From: Micromonospora tarapacensis
GTDB taxonomy: Bacteria; Actinomycetota; Actinomycetes; Mycobacteriales; Micromonosporaceae
Reading direction: 5' to 3'
NCBI RefSeq assembly: GCF_019697375.1
Contig: NZ_JAHCDI010000004.1
Coordinates: 2,405,324 to 2,469,323 of the forward strand
DNA length: 64,000 nucleotides
The number at the start of each line of letters is the position of its first letter. Position 1 is the stretch's first letter. Below, piece after piece: positions 50,972 to 60,526 of this stretch. A program made the position numbers and the translations under genes. The notes beneath the pieces are model-generated. The model ran no database searches and was not told the DNA's origin. It saw nothing but the letters and a program-made list of their open reading frames with translations.

Positions 50972-51697
50972 TCAGCGAATGGCGGCTGCGGTGACGACAA
51001 CCGCGAACGACGCGGCGATCAGGTAGGTGCCCAGTGGCAGGGGCGCCCTCGGCGCGTTGGTGAGCCGGCGGATGACGATGGTGGCGGCGCCGAGGCTGTG
51101 CCCGAGCACCGCGACGGCGATGATCAGCCGCCAGTCGAGCCAGCCGACGCCGAAGCCGATCGGCACGGCCACGGCAACGTCTCCCAGGCCGAGGCCACTC
51201 CGGGAGGCGACATGGACGGCAAGGTAGTAGCCGGCCATGCACCCGGCGCCGATGAGTGCGCCCCGCCACGAGCCGGTGAGGCCGAGCGGCGCCAGCAGCA
51301 CGACGGTGCCGGCGGTGATGGCGGCGGTGAGCCGGTGTGGCAGGCGCAACACCGTGGCGTCGATGAAGGCCAGCACGAGCAGGCCGAGGCTCCACCACGT
51401 GTAGGCGGCCAGTTCCCAGCCGCGTACGTCGGATGCGAGCAGCAGGCCGAACGCCGCAACCGTGAGGACTTCGACCAGATACGGTGGGGCGCCGATCCGC
51501 GTGTGGCAGGTGCGGCACTGGCCCGCAGGTGTGCACACGGCGGGCCAGATGGCGGCGGCGCAGGCTTCGCAGCGGGTTCGCCATGGCTGGTCTGCGGGTA
51601 CCGCGTGGTGGGCGATCAGCCAGCGCAGCAGCGGTGTGACGGCGAGGGCGTATCCGAGGTGCCCGAGCCGGCGCGGCGTGCTCGTGGTGGTGGTCAC
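50972..51697 (-). CDS. Prepilin peptidase (A24 family) of the Tad system
   Basis: The 241-residue membrane protein has a Cys motif CEACAAAIWPAVC and QCRTC, as in peptidases that also methylate, about seven hydrophobic segments, and the two catalytic aspartates in LAFIDATVLRLPHRL and GLGLGDVAVAVPIG. It should cut leader peptides from the Flp- and TadE-type proteins encoded upstream. GTG 51697 overlaps the stop of the BTAD gene (GTGA), so it is the last gene of the Tad operon. Confidence 0.85.
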   Translation of the reverse strand: MTTTTSTPRRLGHLGYALAVTPLLRWLIAHHAVPADQPWRTRCEACAAAIWPAVCTPAGQCRTCHTRIGAPPYLVEVLTVAAFGLLLASDVRGWELAAYTWWSLGLLVLAFIDATVLRLPHRLTAAITAGTVVLLAPLGLTGSWRGALIGAGCMAGYYLAVHVASRSGLGLGDVAVAVPIGFGVGWLDWRLIIAVAVLGHSLGAATIVIRRLTNAPRAPLPLGTYLIAASFAVVVTAAAIR

Positions 51698-54494
51698 TGC
51701 TGTTCCAGGCTGGTGCGGAGCTTGGCGGCCAGTTCGACGGTGGTCTCGGCGGGTTCGGCGTCGAGGTCGGCGAGGGCTTTGGTCAGGGCGCGTAGCAGGG
51801 TGCGGATGCCGTCGGCATCGTGCAGGGCGTGGCGGGTGTGCATGGCTTTGCGGTACAGCTCCTCGTTGTAGTGGTCCAGGTCGATGGCCTTGTCGAGGAG
51901 GTCAGACGCGGCTTGCGGGTCGGATTCGATCAGGTCGTCGGCGAGCAGGAGGTGGGCTTCGGTGCCCCACTGGCGGGCTTTCTCGCGGTGCGGTTCGACC
52001 CATTCGTAGTCGCAGCCGTCGGCGAGGGGGGCGGTGTAGAGGGCGCATGCGTCGCGCAGCAGCTCGGCGCGGGCGGGTGCGGAGGCGATCTGGGCGCGGC
52101 TGAGCAGGTCTCGTAGCTGCCACAGGTCGACCCGCACGGTGGTGGGGTCGAGCCGGTACCGGGCGGAGGCGCCGCGTTTGAGCACGTATCCGGCGGTGAT
52201 GGGTCCGCCGGCGCGGCCGAGGACGTGGCGCAGGTTCGAGGCGTTGGTGTGGACCAGTTGTTTGGCTTGGCGGCGCCGGACGTCGGGCACCAGGTGCTCG
52301 GCGATGGTTTCGGTGTCGGCGCCGTCGGGGTGGCAGGCGAGGAAGACGGCCAACTCGGCGGCCCGGCCGCGTAGGTCCCGTCCGGGCAGGACGAGGTCTT
52401 CGACGATGGGTGCGCCCAGCACCCGGAGGGAAGCCTTGACGCGCGGCGTGCCGCCCACCGCAGGGGGCGGCGCGTCGAGGCTGTGGTCCGACGGCTCAGC
52501 GGCGTCGGCGTCGGCGCTCGTGGTGGGGTCGTGGGTGGTGGGGTCGCTCGTGGCAGGTGGCATCGGGGCTGGGTCGCTGGCTGGTGCCGGTGGCCGCGGT
52601 GCGGCGCGTGCCCGAAGGACCGGGTTCGGTGGTTCGCCGGTGTGGGCCTCGCGCAGGGTGGTCAGGATCGCCACGGCCTCGGCGGTGTCGAGCACGGCGA
52701 CGCGTTCGCCGATCGCCTCCACCGCTGGCCCGTCGACGACGCTGGTGTGCCCGTCGGCGGTGACGGTGATGGTGGAGCCGTGTGGCCATTCGCCGAGCAG
52801 CAGCGCGGATACGTCCAGGCCGTTGCCGAGGCCGAAGCTGACCCGGGCGCGCATCCTCGCGCCGGCTAGCGGTGTTTCGCAGATGAGCAGTACCGGCGGC
52901 AGCGCTTCCTCGTCGGGGGCGCTTTCGCGTAGGGCGTCCAGGTCGGTGAGGCTATGCTCGTCCAGGACGCGGGCGCGGTGCAGCAGCCGGGAGTCCAGGA
53001 TCGACAGGGCGTGGTCGATGTCGTCGGCCACATGCAGGCGGGGCCAGGGGCCGAGGGCGGCGGCGTCGGCGCCGATCAGGGTGGTCAGGGTGGTGCCGTC
53101 GATGACGACTTCGCCGCGCCGGTCTGGCTCGCGGGGTCCGCCGGAGGCGAGGCTGGAGATGAGTGCGGCGCGGGCGGCGGCGTGCGCGCCGTCACCGACG
53201 AGCCCGACCCCGCCGGGCGGCAGCAGGGGAGGGCGGGCACGGCGGCGGCGCGTTCGGCCAGGTCGCTGGGCGTGGGCAGGTCGGGGTTGCGGGTGACCTG
53301 GCGGTGCAACTCCGTCACGGGCGGGGGCAGCTCCGGCGAACCGTCGTCTTCGCCCAGCTCTCCGGGGATGAAGCGGCGGCGGCGTTGCAGCCACACCATG
53401 GCGGTGGCGGCGACGATCGCGGCGGCCAGGGTCCACGGGACGAAGCTGCCGCCGGGCAGGTGGACCCCGTCCTCGTTGGCGGCCGGACTGTCGCTGCCGT
53501 CGTCGTCCGCCGGATTCGCGGTGCTGGTCGGGCTCTGCGTTGTGGTGGGGCCGGTCGTGGTCGATGACGCGGTGGCGGACGGGCTCGGCGTGCCCGGCGC
53601 TGTGGACGTCGTGGCTGCTGGCAGGGCACCCGGCGCGGCGGTCGTGGCCGAAGCGGACGGCGTGGCCGACGGGGTTCGACCACGCCGTCCGGGTCCTCGG
53701 GTGGCGCCGTGCTGCTGGTTGACGGTGCGGGGGTCGGCTGCTCGGTCGGGCCGGCGTCTGGTTCCGGGTCGGCGGTTGGCGGGGGTGAGGTGGGTGCGGG
53801 GTCGCGTCGGCGGGGGGTTTCGCGTCGGCGGGTAGCCGCAGGTCCCAGCCGGGGTAGATGAGGTTGCAGTCGCGCATCGTGCCGCCGACCTTGAAGTGGC
53901 GGTGCCAGTTCAGTTCACAGATCTCTGGCCACCGGTTGGCGTCGCCGAGCCACTGCTTCGAGATTTTGGACAGGGTGTCGTGGCGTTCGACGACGTAGCG
54001 GTAGCTGTTGGCGCCGACGTGGATGGTGGCGGGGCCTTGCTGCGCCAGCACCGGTGGCGGGTTGGCCGTGACGACCTGGACGGCTGGTGGCCGGGCTTGC
54101 GCGGAGGCGGGACCGGCGGCAGCGGCGGCTCCACCGAACAGGGTGCCCAGGGTCAAAGCGGTGATCAGCGACGCTGCCGCCAGCCGCAGCGGGTTGGCGG
54201 TGCGACCGGTGGTGGCCGGGTCGGCAGGCCGCGCCAGGCGGCGCGGGCCTCGGCGGTGATGGCGTGCAGGAACGCCGCCCACAGCAGCCACGCGGCGACG
54301 GCGAGGGCGTTGAGGATGACGGTGTCGGTGACCGGTGTGGTGATCCATGCGGCGAGTTGGTCGTCGGTCGGGATCCGTGACGGCAGCGGCCAGCCGATGA
54401 ACGCGACGAGGGCGGCGGGCAGTCCGGCGAGTACGGTCAGCAGCAGTAGCGCGGCCGTGGTGCGGACGGTGAGGCGGCGGAGGGTGCCGAACAT
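51694..54494 (-). CDS. Membrane LysM-BTAD regulator of the Tad locus, four frameshifts
   Basis: From ATG 54494, four one-base repairs give one 934-residue protein. It has N-terminal membrane helices (ALLLLTVLAGLPAALVAFIG, VILNALAVAAWLLWAAF), a LysM repeat (YVVERHDTLSKISKQWLGD) near residues 165-200, a Pro/Thr-rich linker, another helix (VPWTLAAAIVAATAMVWL) and a C-terminal winged-helix plus BTAD region (KASLRVLGAPIVEDL to residue 930). Breaks lie at GGG 54218-54220, GGGGG 53781-53785, GGGG 53671-53674 and GGGG 53226-53229 on the plus strand; each needs one more G there (C on the coding strand). Similar proteins accompany actinomycete Tad loci. Confidence 0.75.
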
Positions 54495-54507
54495 CGGTAC
54501 CGCCTTT

Positions 54508-54927
54508 CTACGGCTGCACGGCGGTGGCGGTCGCGTGGGCCGCGATCGGGATGGAGGTGATGCCGATCATTTGCAGCAGTTGGGTGTCCCGCGCGGTGCT
54601 GACGCTGACGGTGACGGTGTTCCCGGCCACGGTGACGGTGCCGGTCAGCCCGGAGGTGTTCACCCACTGCTGGGCGGTGTCCTGGGCTTTGATCGGGTCG
54701 AGGCGAATCACGCCGGTGGCGCGCAGGTAGGCCACGTCGAGTTCGCTGGCCCCGGCGCGGGCCGATGACTGCGCGATCGACACCGCGTCGACCTTCGTGG
54801 CGATGGCGAGGCCGGCGTCGAGGACGAGCCCGGCGAACGCCAGCCCGGCGAGGCTGGTGATGACGGTGTAGCCGGACACCGATCCAGCATCCCGGCCCCG
54901 GCCAATACCACTTTGTGGATGCTTCAT
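54508..54927 (-). CDS. TadE/TadG-like pseudopilin
   Basis: The 139-residue product from ATG 54927 has a short charged N-terminal leader (GRGRDAGSVSGYTVITSLAG) followed by a single hydrophobic helix (LAFAGLVLDAGLAIATKVDA) and a secreted beta-rich part (VTVAGNTVTVSVSTARDTQL). This is the Tad minor-pilin pattern. It overlaps the gene before it (ATGA) and would be processed by the prepilin peptidase. Confidence 0.75.
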   Translation of the reverse strand: MKHPQSGIGRGRDAGSVSGYTVITSLAGLAFAGLVLDAGLAIATKVDAVSIAQSSARAGASELDVAYLRATGVIRLDPIKAQDTAQQWVNTSGLTGTVTVAGNTVTVSVSTARDTQLLQMIGITSIPIAAHATATAVQP

Positions 54928-55345
54928 GTGACCGCCCTGTACGTCGCGATCGGTTCGGTGGCCGAGCCGTGCACGGTCTTCGACGCGCCGACCGGCAGGC
55001 CGAGGTCGGACATCGGCACCACGCAGGTCACGCTCACGCTGACCTGTCCGCCGCGATAGTGCTGCGCGGTGTTCGTGGCGGCGGTGCAGGTCCACGCGCT
55101 GCCGGCGGTGGTTGCCGCGACCGCGCCCTGTGCGGCCGTGACAGCGGCGGTGGGGTGGCGGCGTCGGCCGCCGCGCGGGCCGCCGCTGCGGCTGCCGACT
55201 CGACGTCGATGACGGCGGAGGCGGCCCGGCCGCAGAAGATGAGGAACACCGCGACCAGAATCATGAACGGCACGGCGAGCACGACCACCTCGGACGAGAC
55301 CGATCCCCGGTCCGACACCCTCATGCGTGCGGGCTCGTACGTCAT
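54924..55345 (-). CDS. TadE-like minor pilin, one frameshift
   Basis: The first frame from ATG 55345 gives SDRGSVSSEVVVLAVPFMIL and a hydrophobic helix, the usual TadE opening with a Glu five residues into it. The second frame gives VTAAQGAVAATTAGSAWTCT and a beta-rich end. Adding one G on the plus strand to GGGG at 55152-55155 joins them into 140 residues. The break matches others in the window. It overlaps genes on both sides. Confidence 0.75.
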
Positions 55346-55731
55346 GGCATGCCCGGAACAATCTCGCGCGGGGCGGTCACGCTCACCGTGATGGGCAGCG
55401 ACAGGCCCGGCACCACGGCGGCGGCCTTGCCGGTCACCGTCACCGTCGAGGTGGTCGCGGTGTTGTTCACTGTCACGCTGCGGTTGGCGAGGATCGACCC
55501 GGCCGTCTGGTCGAGGATGGCGTTGGTGTCCTCGACGCCCGCGCCCTCGGTGGAGCCATACGCACGGGCGGTCTGCAGGCCCTGGTTCGCGGCGGCCTGC
55601 GCGACGTGGGTGGCGTGTGCCCAGAACGCGAACTGCACGATGAGTAGCAGCAGCAGACCGAGCAGCGGCATCGCCAGGGTCACCTCGACGGTGGCCGAGC
55701 CCTGGTCGCCGTGCTTGCCGGTCCTGGCCAT
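55342..55731 (-). CDS. TadE-family minor pilin
   Basis: The intact 129-residue protein opens GDQGSATVEVTLAMPLLGLL with the conserved Glu and then a long hydrophobic helix (LLLLLIVQFAFWAHATHVAQ), matching the TadE family. It lies between the Flp-like gene and another TadE-type gene, with ATGA overlap at its end. Confidence 0.85.
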   Translation of the reverse strand: MARTGKHGDQGSATVEVTLAMPLLGLLLLLIVQFAFWAHATHVAQAAANQGLQTARAYGSTEGAGVEDTNAILDQTAGSILANRSVTVNNTATTSTVTVTGKAAAVVPGLSLPITVSVTAPREIVPGMP

Positions 55732-55734
55732 GCT

Positions 55735-55950
55735 TCAGGACACCGGGGCCGGGGCATCGAGATTGATGTCGTTGGCCTTGTCTGTTACCGCTGTGGCGAG
55801 GATGGCCAGCACCGCGATGGCCAGCACGACCAGCAGTGAGGCCACCAGGATGGTCTCGGTGGAGTAGCCGTCGTCGCGGTAGCTGCGCACCAGACGGTGC
55901 CGCGCGGACCGCATGCCGGTGAACAGGTGAGTCAAGAGCAGGTACGTCAT
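55735..55950 (-). CDS. Small Flp-like membrane protein
   Basis: The 71-residue product from ATG 55950 has a charged start with RLVRSYRDDGYSTETILVAS, then a hydrophobic helix (LLVVLAIAVLAILATAV). Size, position after TadC and helix fit a Flp-type pilin. The classical GxxxxEY leader is not exact (DGYSTE), so it may be a divergent pilin. Confidence 0.65.
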   Translation of the reverse strand: MTYLLLTHLFTGMRSARHRLVRSYRDDGYSTETILVASLLVVLAIAVLAILATAVTDKANDINLDAPAPVS

Positions 55951-55979
55951 GGTGTGACGCCTCCTTCGAAAATCTGGAT

Positions 55980-56885
55980 CTACAGGGCTTCCAGGACCGT
56001 GGCGAACGCCGGATATCCAATGAAGATGAGGAACCCGCCGAGCAGTCCGACGACCGGCAGCACCATGCGTTCGGTGGCGGATGTGGCGGCGGACTCGGCC
56101 TCGGCGAGCTGATGGGCGGACAGCGCGGCCGAGCGGGCGGACAGGGTCGCCTTGATGCGGGCGCCTTCGCTGCCTGCCAGCGACAGCGCGGCGGCCAGCT
56201 CGGACAGCGTCGACACACCGGTGCTGTCGCCGAGCGCGCCGATGGTCTCCCACGGGCGGCGGCGGGTCAGGTGCGCGGCTTCGACGGCCTGCCGCAGGGC
56301 GCGTTGCGCCCAGTCGGCGGGCTCGTCGGTCGCGTCGCGCAGGGCCTGGTCGACCCCGGCGCCGCCGGCCAGGGAGATGACGACCATGTCGAGCATGTTG
56401 GCGGTCGCGTCGCGCAGCTCCTTGCGCCGTTTGGCCGCCTCCGAAGCAAGGGCCAGGTCGGGGACGAACAGGCCGAGCACGGCGCCGACCAGGGCAGCCC
56501 ACAGCGGGGTCTGCCAGCCGATCGTGATCCCACCGAGGTAGAGGATCCCCGCCAGCGCTGGTATGGCGAGGAAGCCGCAGAGCGCCATGGCGGCCTGTTC
56601 GGCGAGGTGGCGGGCGGGGTCGCGTCCGCAGATGGCCAGGTCGCCGATGGTCGCCGTGCGGGGCAGCCCGGCTCGGGCCAGCAGCGGGATCGCCGGCCTG
56701 CCGAGCCCGGCGATCCAGCCGCCCGGCTCGGGCGGCAGCAGCAGTGGCATCGGGGTGACGGTCGGGGCGGGTGGGTGCAGTGCGGCGAACGCCTGCGCCA
56801 GCGTCAGCCGTGCCGGCAGCAGCCAGCCGACCAGCAGCGCGAAGCCGGCTCCGAACCCGGCGCCGAGAATCAGCGGCCCGGTCAT
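55980..56885 (-). CDS. tadC: TadC-like type II secretion F-domain protein
   Basis: The 301-residue membrane protein has the F-domain core (LRDATANMLDMVVISLAGGAGVDQAL and AHLTRRRPWETIGALGDSTG) with flanking hydrophobic segments, ending ERMVLPVVGLLGGFLIFIGYP. It would form the inner-membrane platform with TadB. Its ATG overlaps the TadB stop (ATGA). Confidence 0.88.
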   Translation of the reverse strand: MTGPLILGAGFGAGFALLVGWLLPARLTLAQAFAALHPPAPTVTPMPLLLPPEPGGWIAGLGRPAIPLLARAGLPRTATIGDLAICGRDPARHLAEQAAMALCGFLAIPALAGILYLGGITIGWQTPLWAALVGAVLGLFVPDLALASEAAKRRKELRDATANMLDMVVISLAGGAGVDQALRDATDEPADWAQRALRQAVEAAHLTRRRPWETIGALGDSTGVSTLSELAAALSLAGSEGARIKATLSARSAALSAHQLAEAESAATSATERMVLPVVGLLGGFLIFIGYPAFATVLEAL

Positions 56886-57706
56886 GACGGCCTCCTCGGG
56901 GTATCGACGCCCACGCGGGACAGCCGGGCGATCCCCACGAACCCGGCGGCGAAGATCAGCCCGACGATGATGAGGACAAACTGCCCGATCAGGTCGTCGT
57001 ATGGGGCGAGGAACTGGCGGTTGAACAACGTCAGCCCGGCGGCCATGGCCAGGGTGAAGGTGACGATGATGCGGGCGTTCGTGCGGATCCGCGCATGACC
57101 GGGGGCGATGCGCAGCCGCAGATTGGCCCGCTCCCGCGCCCGGCGGGCCATCTCCGACAGCAACTCGGCCAACTGCCTCGACTGGCGTTGGCTGGCCTGC
57201 AACAGCGCCCGCACGACGAGGCGTCCGGTCGGGTCGTCCATCCGCTCCCGCAACTCGGCGAGGGCCACCGGCAGGCGGGTGCCCAACCGCAGCGCGGCGG
57301 CCAGGTCGGCGACCTCGTCGTAGATGGCCGGCGGGGCGAACGGGGCGGTGACGAGGATGGTCTGCTCAAGCCCCGCCGCGGCGGACAGGTTGTCGCGCAG
57401 CATCTCCGCCCACGCCGCGACCGCCTCCGTACGGGCGAGGGCTTCCTTCTGGTGCTTGTTCGAGCCCAGCGCGGCAGGCAGGGCGTAGGCGACGATGCCG
57501 GCCAGCAGCGCACCGACCGGCCAGCGGGTCCACAACCCGACGGCCGCGCCGATGAGCACCGCGATAGCGGCCCGGGTCAGGATCTCCCGGGTCAGCACCG
57601 GGCGGCGCAGCCCGCTGGGCTGCACGACCTGCTTGCGTAGACCGGCGATGACACCGAACACGCTGAGGGCGAACCCGGCGCCGAGCAGCGCGACCACAGC
57701 AACCAT
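56882..57706 (-). CDS. tadB: TadB-like type II secretion F-domain protein
   Basis: From ATG 57706, 5 bp after the CpaF stop, the protein has 274 residues. It has two N-terminal hydrophobic segments, the F-domain (LRDNLSAAAGLEQTILVTAP, AELRERMDDPTGRLVVRALL) and C-terminal membrane helices around LIGQFVLIIVGLIFAAGFVG. It pairs with TadC. The longer upstream frame overlaps cpaF and lacks a ribosome site. Confidence 0.85.
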   Translation of the reverse strand: MVAVVALLGAGFALSVFGVIAGLRKQVVQPSGLRRPVLTREILTRAAIAVLIGAAVGLWTRWPVGALLAGIVAYALPAALGSNKHQKEALARTEAVAAWAEMLRDNLSAAAGLEQTILVTAPFAPPAIYDEVADLAAALRLGTRLPVALAELRERMDDPTGRLVVRALLQASQRQSRQLAELLSEMARRARERANLRLRIAPGHARIRTNARIIVTFTLAMAAGLTLFNRQFLAPYDDLIGQFVLIIVGLIFAAGFVGIARLSRVGVDTPRRPS

Positions 57707-57711
57707 GAGCG

Positions 57712-59019
57712 CTACCAGCCGATCCGGTCGATGGTGGCCGGGCGCAACCCGGATGCCTCCAGCCGATCCAGGGTCTCGGCCCGCAGCGGCGTGTTCGGGA
57801 CTGCCCGCCGGTCCGGTCCGGGACGCCACACCTCATTGGAGGCGACGTCGCGGCCGTCGAACCCGACCACCTCACGGATGCTGGACACGACCCGCTTCTT
57901 GTCCGGCGTCCAATCCAGATGCAGCACCAGGTGCACGGACTCGGCGATCAGCATCGCCGAGGCTTCGAACGTCAACCGCTCCGGCGCCTGGACCGCGTAC
58001 ATCATCAACCGGGAGAACGCCTGCCCCGACGACGAGGCGTGCACAGTGGCGAAGGACCCGTCGTTGCCCTGCGACATCGCCTTGAGCAGGTCGATCACCT
58101 CGTCGCCGCGCGCCTCACCCACGACCACCCGGTCCGGGCGCATCCGCAGCGCGGTGCGTACCAGCGCCGACATGCTGACCGCGCCGACGCCTTCCAGGTT
58201 GGCCCGCCGGGACTGGAACGCCAGCACGTTGGGGTGCACGTCGCGGTCGTACAGCTCCAGCTCGTACGCGTCCTCGATGGTGATCAGCCGCTCCGTTGAC
58301 GGGATGGCGCGGGCGGCGGCGCGGGCGAAGGTCGTCTTGCCGGTGTTGGTGCCCCCGGCGAAGATCGTGTTGAGCCGGGCACGCATCGCCGCCTGGATCA
58401 CCTCGGCCATGCCCGCCGAGAGCATGCCGCGGCCCACCAGGTCGTCGAGGTTCGCGTCGATCATGGTGGCTCGGCGGATCGACAGCGACGGCCGCGCCGA
58501 CACCGACATCACCGCGCACAGCCGCGACCCGTCCCGCAGCCGCAGATCCAGCACCGGGTTGTTGCGGTCGAAGGTGCGCTCCTGACCGGTGCCCTTCTCG
58601 TCGTCACCGATCGCCGCCTCCGAGGCGAACGACCGGATCAGCTCGACCAACTCGTCGTCGGACTCGGCGATCGCAGCGACCCGCTCGTAGCTGCCGTCGG
58701 TGCGGTGCACGAACACGTCGTCGCAGCCGTTGGCCTCGATGTTCTCGATCTCTTTGTCGCCGAGCAGGCTCTCCAGGCCACCGGCACCGGCGAGGCGGTC
58801 CACGATGGCCCGGCTGATGCGGGCCTCGGCCTGCGCGGCCAGCGGCGCCTCACCCCGGCTGACCGCCTGCTGGGCATGGGCGTCAAGCACGTCGGCGGTG
58901 TACCGCTCGGCGAGCTGGCGCCGCTGTTCGATCGGTATCGGCCCGCCACCGGCGTGCGCTGCCATCTGCCCGCCGACCAGTCCACGCAGCTCGGCGACCA
59001 GTTCAGCCTCTGTGGCCAT
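57712..59019 (-). CDS. cpaF: CpaF/TadA secretion ATPase
   Basis: The 435-residue ATPase has Walker A TIFAGGTNTGKTTFARAAAR, an Asp box LITIEDAYELEL, Walker B MRPDRVVVGEARGDEVIDLL and a His box GNDGSFATVHASS, all in the order of the CpaF/TadA group. It drives Flp pilus assembly from the cytoplasm. GGTGAGG precedes the ATG. It sits between the TadZ-like gene and tadB. Confidence 0.93.
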   Translation of the reverse strand: MATEAELVAELRGLVGGQMAAHAGGGPIPIEQRRQLAERYTADVLDAHAQQAVSRGEAPLAAQAEARISRAIVDRLAGAGGLESLLGDKEIENIEANGCDDVFVHRTDGSYERVAAIAESDDELVELIRSFASEAAIGDDEKGTGQERTFDRNNPVLDLRLRDGSRLCAVMSVSARPSLSIRRATMIDANLDDLVGRGMLSAGMAEVIQAAMRARLNTIFAGGTNTGKTTFARAAARAIPSTERLITIEDAYELELYDRDVHPNVLAFQSRRANLEGVGAVSMSALVRTALRMRPDRVVVGEARGDEVIDLLKAMSQGNDGSFATVHASSSGQAFSRLMMYAVQAPERLTFEASAMLIAESVHLVLHLDWTPDKKRVVSSIREVVGFDGRDVASNEVWRPGPDRRAVPNTPLRAETLDRLEASGLRPATIDRIGW

Positions 59020-59025
59020 CACGCC

Positions 59026-59754
59026 TCACCCCTCACGCCCTCGATTGCTACGGATAACGGCCGGCGTGGGGACGGTGGGCGGCGTGGCCAGACTGCTGGC
59101 CAGGGCGCGGACGGCGGCGGGCAGCCCACGACGGGTCCACGCTTTACCCGGCTTGCGGCGACCGGCGACCACATCGGCGGCGCGGGCATCCCACGGCACC
59201 TCCGCCGCGACCGGCAGCCCAGTCCGGTCGGCAATCTCGAAGGGCGTGTACCGGCTCCCGTCGACCAGCACGAGCCGGGTCCGCCCGGCGGGCAGGTCCG
59301 CATCCGCCACCCGCAGCAGCGACCCCTCGTCGCCTCGCGCGAGCACCAGCACCACATCCGCCTGCTCCACCACGGCGGCACTCGGAGCGCCCGGCTCCAA
59401 CCGGCCGACATCGACGATCGTGGGCCGCTCCTTCGTCCACAGCCCCAGGCTCGCCTCCATCAACAGCCCGACCGCGACCGTGGCCGGGTGCCGGCCCGCC
59501 GGGGCGAGAACCACATCGACGCCGCACGGCAACCGGGTCACATGCGCGTCGAGGGTGACACTGCCGGTCCGACTCTGTGTCGCGAGCGTGGCCACCCCGG
59601 GACTGTCGGGCAACCAATGCCAGGCGCCCAGATCACCCCCGGCACAGTCAGCTTCGACGACGTTGGGAAAATCACCGGGCCACACCGCCGCCAGCACCAC
59701 AGCGAGCGTCGTTACCCCAGTTGAGCCCTTGGCGGACGTGACCGCGATCAGCAT
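59026..59754 (-). CDS. TadZ/MinD-like P-loop protein lacking the receiver region
   Basis: The 242-residue product starts directly with AVTSAKGSTGVTTLAVVLAA, a deviant Walker A in which the second Lys of KGGxGKT is Val, as in several actinomycete TadZ-like proteins. It continues with VVEADCAGGDLGAWHWLPDS and later RPTIVDVGRL and ADVVLVLARGDEGSLLRVAD. There is no N-terminal pseudo-receiver; a separate protein at 17666 resembles that part. It would place the pilus machine in the cell. Confidence 0.75.
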   Translation of the reverse strand: MLIAVTSAKGSTGVTTLAVVLAAVWPGDFPNVVEADCAGGDLGAWHWLPDSPGVATLATQSRTGSVTLDAHVTRLPCGVDVVLAPAGRHPATVAVGLLMEASLGLWTKERPTIVDVGRLEPGAPSAAVVEQADVVLVLARGDEGSLLRVADADLPAGRTRLVLVDGSRYTPFEIADRTGLPVAAEVPWDARAADVVAGRRKPGKAWTRRGLPAAVRALASSLATPPTVPTPAVIRSNRGREG

Positions 59755-59756
59755 GG

Positions 59757-60413
59757 TCAGTCCTGCGCAACCGCGATCGACAACTCACCGGCGGTGCCGG
59801 CCACCCGAACCGCGTCCTGCCGTGACACCAGCAGCGACACCACCCAGGAGCCGGCGCCGTCGGTCGCCGCGACACCGACCACCGTCGCCGTCACCGGCTC
59901 CGGTGCAGCCGACCCTGACGGTGCCGGCTGCGGGTCGCCTTCAGCGGCCACCGGAATCACCATCACCCGCACCCCCGGAACCACCCCGGCGGCGAGACGG
60001 CCAGCCTTCACCGGAATCGCCACCACCGCCTGCCCCGACGGCGGCCAAGCCGCCGGGCCAAGCTGCGCCTCGGTCAGCAACGACCCCGGTGCCAGAGGCA
60101 CCACCGCCGTCGCACCGATCACCTGCGACGCCCGGGAGGCCGCCACCAACGCGACGCCCGCATCCGGCACCACCCGCACCACCCGAAGGTCGGCCACGAC
60201 GATTGTCTGCCCGGCCGCCACCGCACGGGTCACCGAAAGCACCTGAACCCGCGTATCGGCGCGCACGTAAAACAACGCGAACGCCCCCGCACACACCACC
60301 ATCGACAACAGACTTATGATCAACAGCCAGACCCGTCGCTTCGGGCGAAGAGACGGAGTGACCGGACGTGTACCCGTCGGCTGGGCGCGCGGCGGCGCGA
60401 CTCCTACGGTCAT
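59757..60413 (-). CDS. CpaB/RcpC-like protein with SAF domain
   Basis: The 218-residue protein has one N-terminal membrane helix (RVWLLIISLLSMVVCAGAFAL) and a SAF domain beginning VTRAVAAGQTIVVADLRVV, followed by IPVKAGRLAAGVVPGVRVMV. This is the pattern of CpaB/RcpC proteins in Tad systems. It is the first gene of the minus-strand Tad operon, 300 bp from the winged-helix regulator. Confidence 0.8.
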   Translation of the reverse strand: MTVGVAPPRAQPTGTRPVTPSLRPKRRVWLLIISLLSMVVCAGAFALFYVRADTRVQVLSVTRAVAAGQTIVVADLRVVRVVPDAGVALVAASRASQVIGATAVVPLAPGSLLTEAQLGPAAWPPSGQAVVAIPVKAGRLAAGVVPGVRVMVIPVAAEGDPQPAPSGSAAPEPVTATVVGVAATDGAGSWVVSLLVSRQDAVRVAGTAGELSIAVAQD

Positions 60414-60512
60414 GGGCTTGCCACCCCCGTGAGTTCGATTCCTTCTCAGGCGTACAGGATCGCGGGAGGCCGGTCCACGGACATCAGCTCGCGTACACCG
60501 GAGTACGTCCAC

Positions 60513-60526
60513 CGTGTAAGTACACG
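60513..60526. promoter_or_regulatory. Palindrome CGTGTA-AG-TACACG
   Basis: The 14-bp palindrome lies 100 bp upstream of the Tad operon start and about 190 bp upstream of the winged-helix gene, so it could control both. A related site lies at 61071-61086. Confidence 0.5.

Noticed and set aside
51694..54348. Reading the BTAD region as one uninterrupted 884-codon frame
   Set aside because: Between about 53230 and 53800 that frame is an Arg/Pro/His-rich shadow; the true linker and membrane helix are in the other frames and joined by one-base repairs.
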